From Leptolinea sp. UBA5366 (GTDB lineage: Bacteria; Chloroflexota; Anaerolineae; Anaerolineales; Anaerolineaceae), in the NCBI GenBank assembly GCA_002407845.1, contig DHPK01000022.1:81685-105091 (forward strand): DNA of 23,407 nt, given 5' to 3'. Made by a program: the position numbers and the translations under genes. Below, one piece after another: positions 21,642 through 23,407 of the stretch. Under the pieces are notes generated by a model, which saw nothing but the letters and a program-made list of their open reading frames with translations, searched no databases and was not told the DNA's origin. How positions within the stretch are numbered: the stretch's first letter is position 1; each line of letters begins with the position of its first letter.

Positions 21642-22355
21642 CTATTGTTTGATTTTTAACACAAGCACGCTGTTATGATAATCCCCGACTTTGAACCGGT
21701 TGGTATCGAGCGTAACTACATTATTGAATTGATCCGTGAACGGAGTCACTTCTGAAATCTGCTCGTAATCAAACTTGCCGCTGCGGTAATGAATCGGGAT
21801 GGTCAGATCAGGACGCAGCTGTTTGACCAGTTTTGCTGCCGTGGGACCGTCAATTGTGTAATACCCGCCGACCGGAATGAAAAGCACATCCAACGCCTTG
21901 AGCCTAGAGAGCTGCTCATCTGTCAGCTGATCGGTGCCCAGATCGCCAAAATGAGCGATTCGAATGTCGTCCAACGTGACGATGAAGATTTTATTTGTGC
22001 CGCGCAGACTGCCGCCTCGGTCGTCATGAAAACTTTCGATTGTTTCAACCTGAATATTCGTTTCTCTTCCGGAAAGTTCAACCGCTGTAAAATAATTGTG
22101 ATCTCCGTGCTCATGCGTGGCAAGCACCAGGTCAGCCTTGAGCTTGAGCGGATCAAATCCCGGCACGCCAGTGAAGGGATCAATCACGACCGTGCCGTCC
22201 TTTCCGCGCAGCTCGACACAGGAATGACCGTGCCAGATCACCTCAACCGGGTTGTGATCTTCCGCTGCCGCAGCGGATTTAAATGTCATGCTCAGCAGGC
22301 TGACACTGACTGCCAACAAGGCGGCGAGTAAACAGATGGCTTTGATGGTAATCAT
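21642..22355 (-). CDS. Exported metallo-beta-lactamase-fold hydrolase (UlaG-like)
   Basis: Protein of 237 residues with a signal peptide (hydrophobic 4-23, cleavage near AAAA-ED at 29-32), so exported. The metal site is clear: HEHGDH (81-86) after THEHG, a bridging Asp in HFGDLG, and a late histidine in IPIHYR. The N-terminal VIWHGHSCVEL block is typical of the Lactamase_B_3/UlaG-like group of metal-dependent hydrolases. The substrate is unknown. AAGGAGA precedes the ATG. It is transcribed towards tyrS, so before the island arrived the two genes would have converged on the terminator at 21500-21527. Confidence 0.85.
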   Translation of the reverse strand: MITIKAICLLAALLAVSVSLLSMTFKSAAAAEDHNPVEVIWHGHSCVELRGKDGTVVIDPFTGVPGFDPLKLKADLVLATHEHGDHNYFTAVELSGRETNIQVETIESFHDDRGGSLRGTNKIFIVTLDDIRIAHFGDLGTDQLTDEQLSRLKALDVLFIPVGGYYTIDGPTAAKLVKQLRPDLTIPIHYRSGKFDYEQISEVTPFTDQFNNVVTLDTNRFKVGDYHNSVLVLKIKQ

Positions 22356-22436
22356 GATTTTCTCCTTGGTCTTTCCTGCACACGGCTGGGTCTCATTGCA
22401 AGATCCTGCGGCTGGAAAAGACGATTTTGAGCCGCG

Positions 22437-23407
22437 TTACAGGTATTTACCCAATCCGATCCCAATATAGTTGAATCCGAGATTTGTCAAATATTCCGGA
22501 TCCCAGAGGTTTCTGCCATCCAAAATATTTTTCATGCGCATCAGGTTATGGATGCGTTTGAAGTCAAGCTGCTTGAATTCGTTCCATTCTGTAGCAAGCA
22601 CAACTGCATCGGCATTTTCAACAACGTGATAAGGGCTGTCGCACAAGACGACCTGTTCCGGCAGCAGATTTTTTGCTTGTTCCATCGCTTCAGGGTCATA
22701 GCTGCGGATATTCGCGCCTTTGCTGACCAGTGCGTGGATGATGTCAGCAGCCGGGCTTTCGCGCATGTCATCCGTGTCCGGTTTGAAAGCCAGCCCTAAA
22801 AAGCCGATGTTCTTTCCCTCAACGCCTTTCAGCATTCGTTCCAGTTTTTCAACGACACGCGCGCGCTGGATCTGGTTGATGTCGATGACAGCTTGAAGCA
22901 GCTGCGGCTGCGTGCCGTATTCGCGGGCGATGTGCGCCAGCGCTTTGACATCCTTGGGGAAGCAGCTGCCGCCCCAACCGATGCCGGCGTTTAAGAATTT
23001 CGGACCGATGCGGGTATCATACCCCATCCCTTTGGCGACATCGATGACATTTGCGCCAACGCTCTCACAGATATTCGCAATTTCATTGATAAAGGAAATC
23101 TTGGTAGCAAGAAAGGCGTTTGACGCATATTTGATCATCTCCGCGGTACGGATGTCTGTAGTCAGAATTGTGCTGCGGAGCGGAGCATAGAGTTCTGCCA
23201 CTTTTTCGCATGCGTCAGGATCGTTCGAACCCAATACAATTCGGTCCGGCCGCATAAAGTCGCCGATGGCTGACCCTTCACGCAGGAATTCCGGATTGGA
23301 TACGACATGGAACTTCGGCGTGTGCCCTTTCCGTTTTTTCATGATGATGTCGGCAACCCAGTCCCCCGTGCCAACCGGTACGGTTGACTTGTCAACGATG
23401 ATGATCG
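22437..23407 (-). CDS. ugd: UDP-glucose 6-dehydrogenase, partial (5' end beyond window)
   Basis: Oxidises UDP-glucose to UDP-glucuronate with two NAD+. The visible part covers the C-terminal two-thirds. It includes DKSTVPVGTGD close to the window edge, VSNPEFLREGSAI, the catalytic cysteine in GGSCFPKD, and the C-terminal domain start GFLGLAFKPDTDDMRESPA. An internal ATG at 23342 is not the start, because the conserved frame continues without a stop to 23407. The gene ends with GLGKYL and a stop at 22437. Its product would feed the UDP-glucuronate decarboxylase-like enzyme encoded at 5483-6445, although the two genes are 16 kb apart. Confidence 0.93.
   Translation of the reverse strand, partial: IIIVDKSTVPVGTGDWVADIIMKKRKGHTPKFHVVSNPEFLREGSAIGDFMRPDRIVLGSNDPDACEKVAELYAPLRSTILTTDIRTAEMIKYASNAFLATKISFINEIANICESVGANVIDVAKGMGYDTRIGPKFLNAGIGWGGSCFPKDVKALAHIAREYGTQPQLLQAVIDINQIQRARVVEKLERMLKGVEGKNIGFLGLAFKPDTDDMRESPAADIIHALVSKGANIRSYDPEAMEQAKNLLPEQVVLCDSPYHVVENADAVVLATEWNEFKQLDFKRIHNLMRMKNILDGRNLWDPEYLTNLGFNYIGIGLGKYL

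Noticed and set aside
21449..21652. Short open frame beginning with a GTG and reading KEELLPTKKEL
   Set aside because: It runs through the displaced tyrS end, the terminator stem and the long hairpin. Its first residues are a frame-shifted reading of the tyrS tail.
1..23407. CRISPR arrays, insertion sequences, tRNA or rRNA genes
   Set aside because: No regularly spaced repeats, transposase or integrase frames, or cloverleaf or rRNA-like sequences were found on either strand by reading.

Overview
The window is a stretch of bacterial chromosome of mid G+C content carrying housekeeping, methionine-biosynthesis and cell-envelope genes, interrupted by one A+T-rich block of about 7.6 kb. The mix (acetyl-type MetA with MetY, an unusual RsmD, a G5-domain propeller lipoprotein, a GT39-type membrane glycosyltransferase, UDP-xylose genes) would fit an anaerobic Chloroflexota (Anaerolineae-like) or a Bacillota-like bacterium. 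No rRNA is present, so this placement is only an inference.

Layout. Positions 1-386 are intergenic. They are followed by a ROK-type sugar kinase/regulator homologue (387-1775) and a structured leader with an intrinsic terminator (about 1805-1966). The leader precedes a two-gene methionine operon, metY-metA (1999-4206), closed by a strong terminator. From 8691 down to 4460 five minus-strand genes run head to tail: a small membrane-anchored protein, a DUF348-like/G5/beta-propeller lipoprotein, a UDP-xylose synthase-like SDR, a GtrA-like membrane protein and rsmD. Divergent from them are scpB and an RsuA/RluB-type pseudouridine synthase (8738-10163). Next come a convergent 12-TM-class glycosyltransferase (GT39/ArnT-like, minus), a GNAT acetyltransferase and tyrS (12631-13914).

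The most informative feature lies between tyrS and 21486. The last 36 bp at the 3' end of tyrS recur as a direct repeat at 21451-21486 (32/36 identical, first 19 bp perfect). The right copy still reads as a TyrRS C-terminus (KKNYFLLKKN-stop) and is followed by a perfect intrinsic terminator, whereas intact tyrS has none. Between the copies sits a visibly A+T-rich seven-gene operon: a LacI regulator, a GH32-like fructosidase, a sugar-binding protein, a single-domain ABC ATPase, a permease, a GATase1-like protein and a YghZ-like aldo/keto reductase. The simplest reading is a sugar-uptake island inserted into the 3' end of tyrS. It would have supplied a replacement gene end and displaced the original end and terminator to its far edge. 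No integrase is present in the block.

How the island works (inference): the LacI repressor binds two near-identical 10-bp palindromes at its own promoter. The ribose/fructose-type importer brings in a small (fructosyl) sugar, the cytoplasmic GH32 enzyme splits it, and the GATase-like protein and reductase handle downstream products. A 15-bp-stem hairpin after the binding-protein gene probably sets the excess of binding protein over transporter.

Right of the island are a secreted metallo-beta-lactamase-fold protein and the 3' part of ugd (UDP-glucose dehydrogenase), which runs off the window. Ugd and the UDP-xylose synthase-like gene together would make UDP-glucuronate and then UDP-xylose for envelope glycans.
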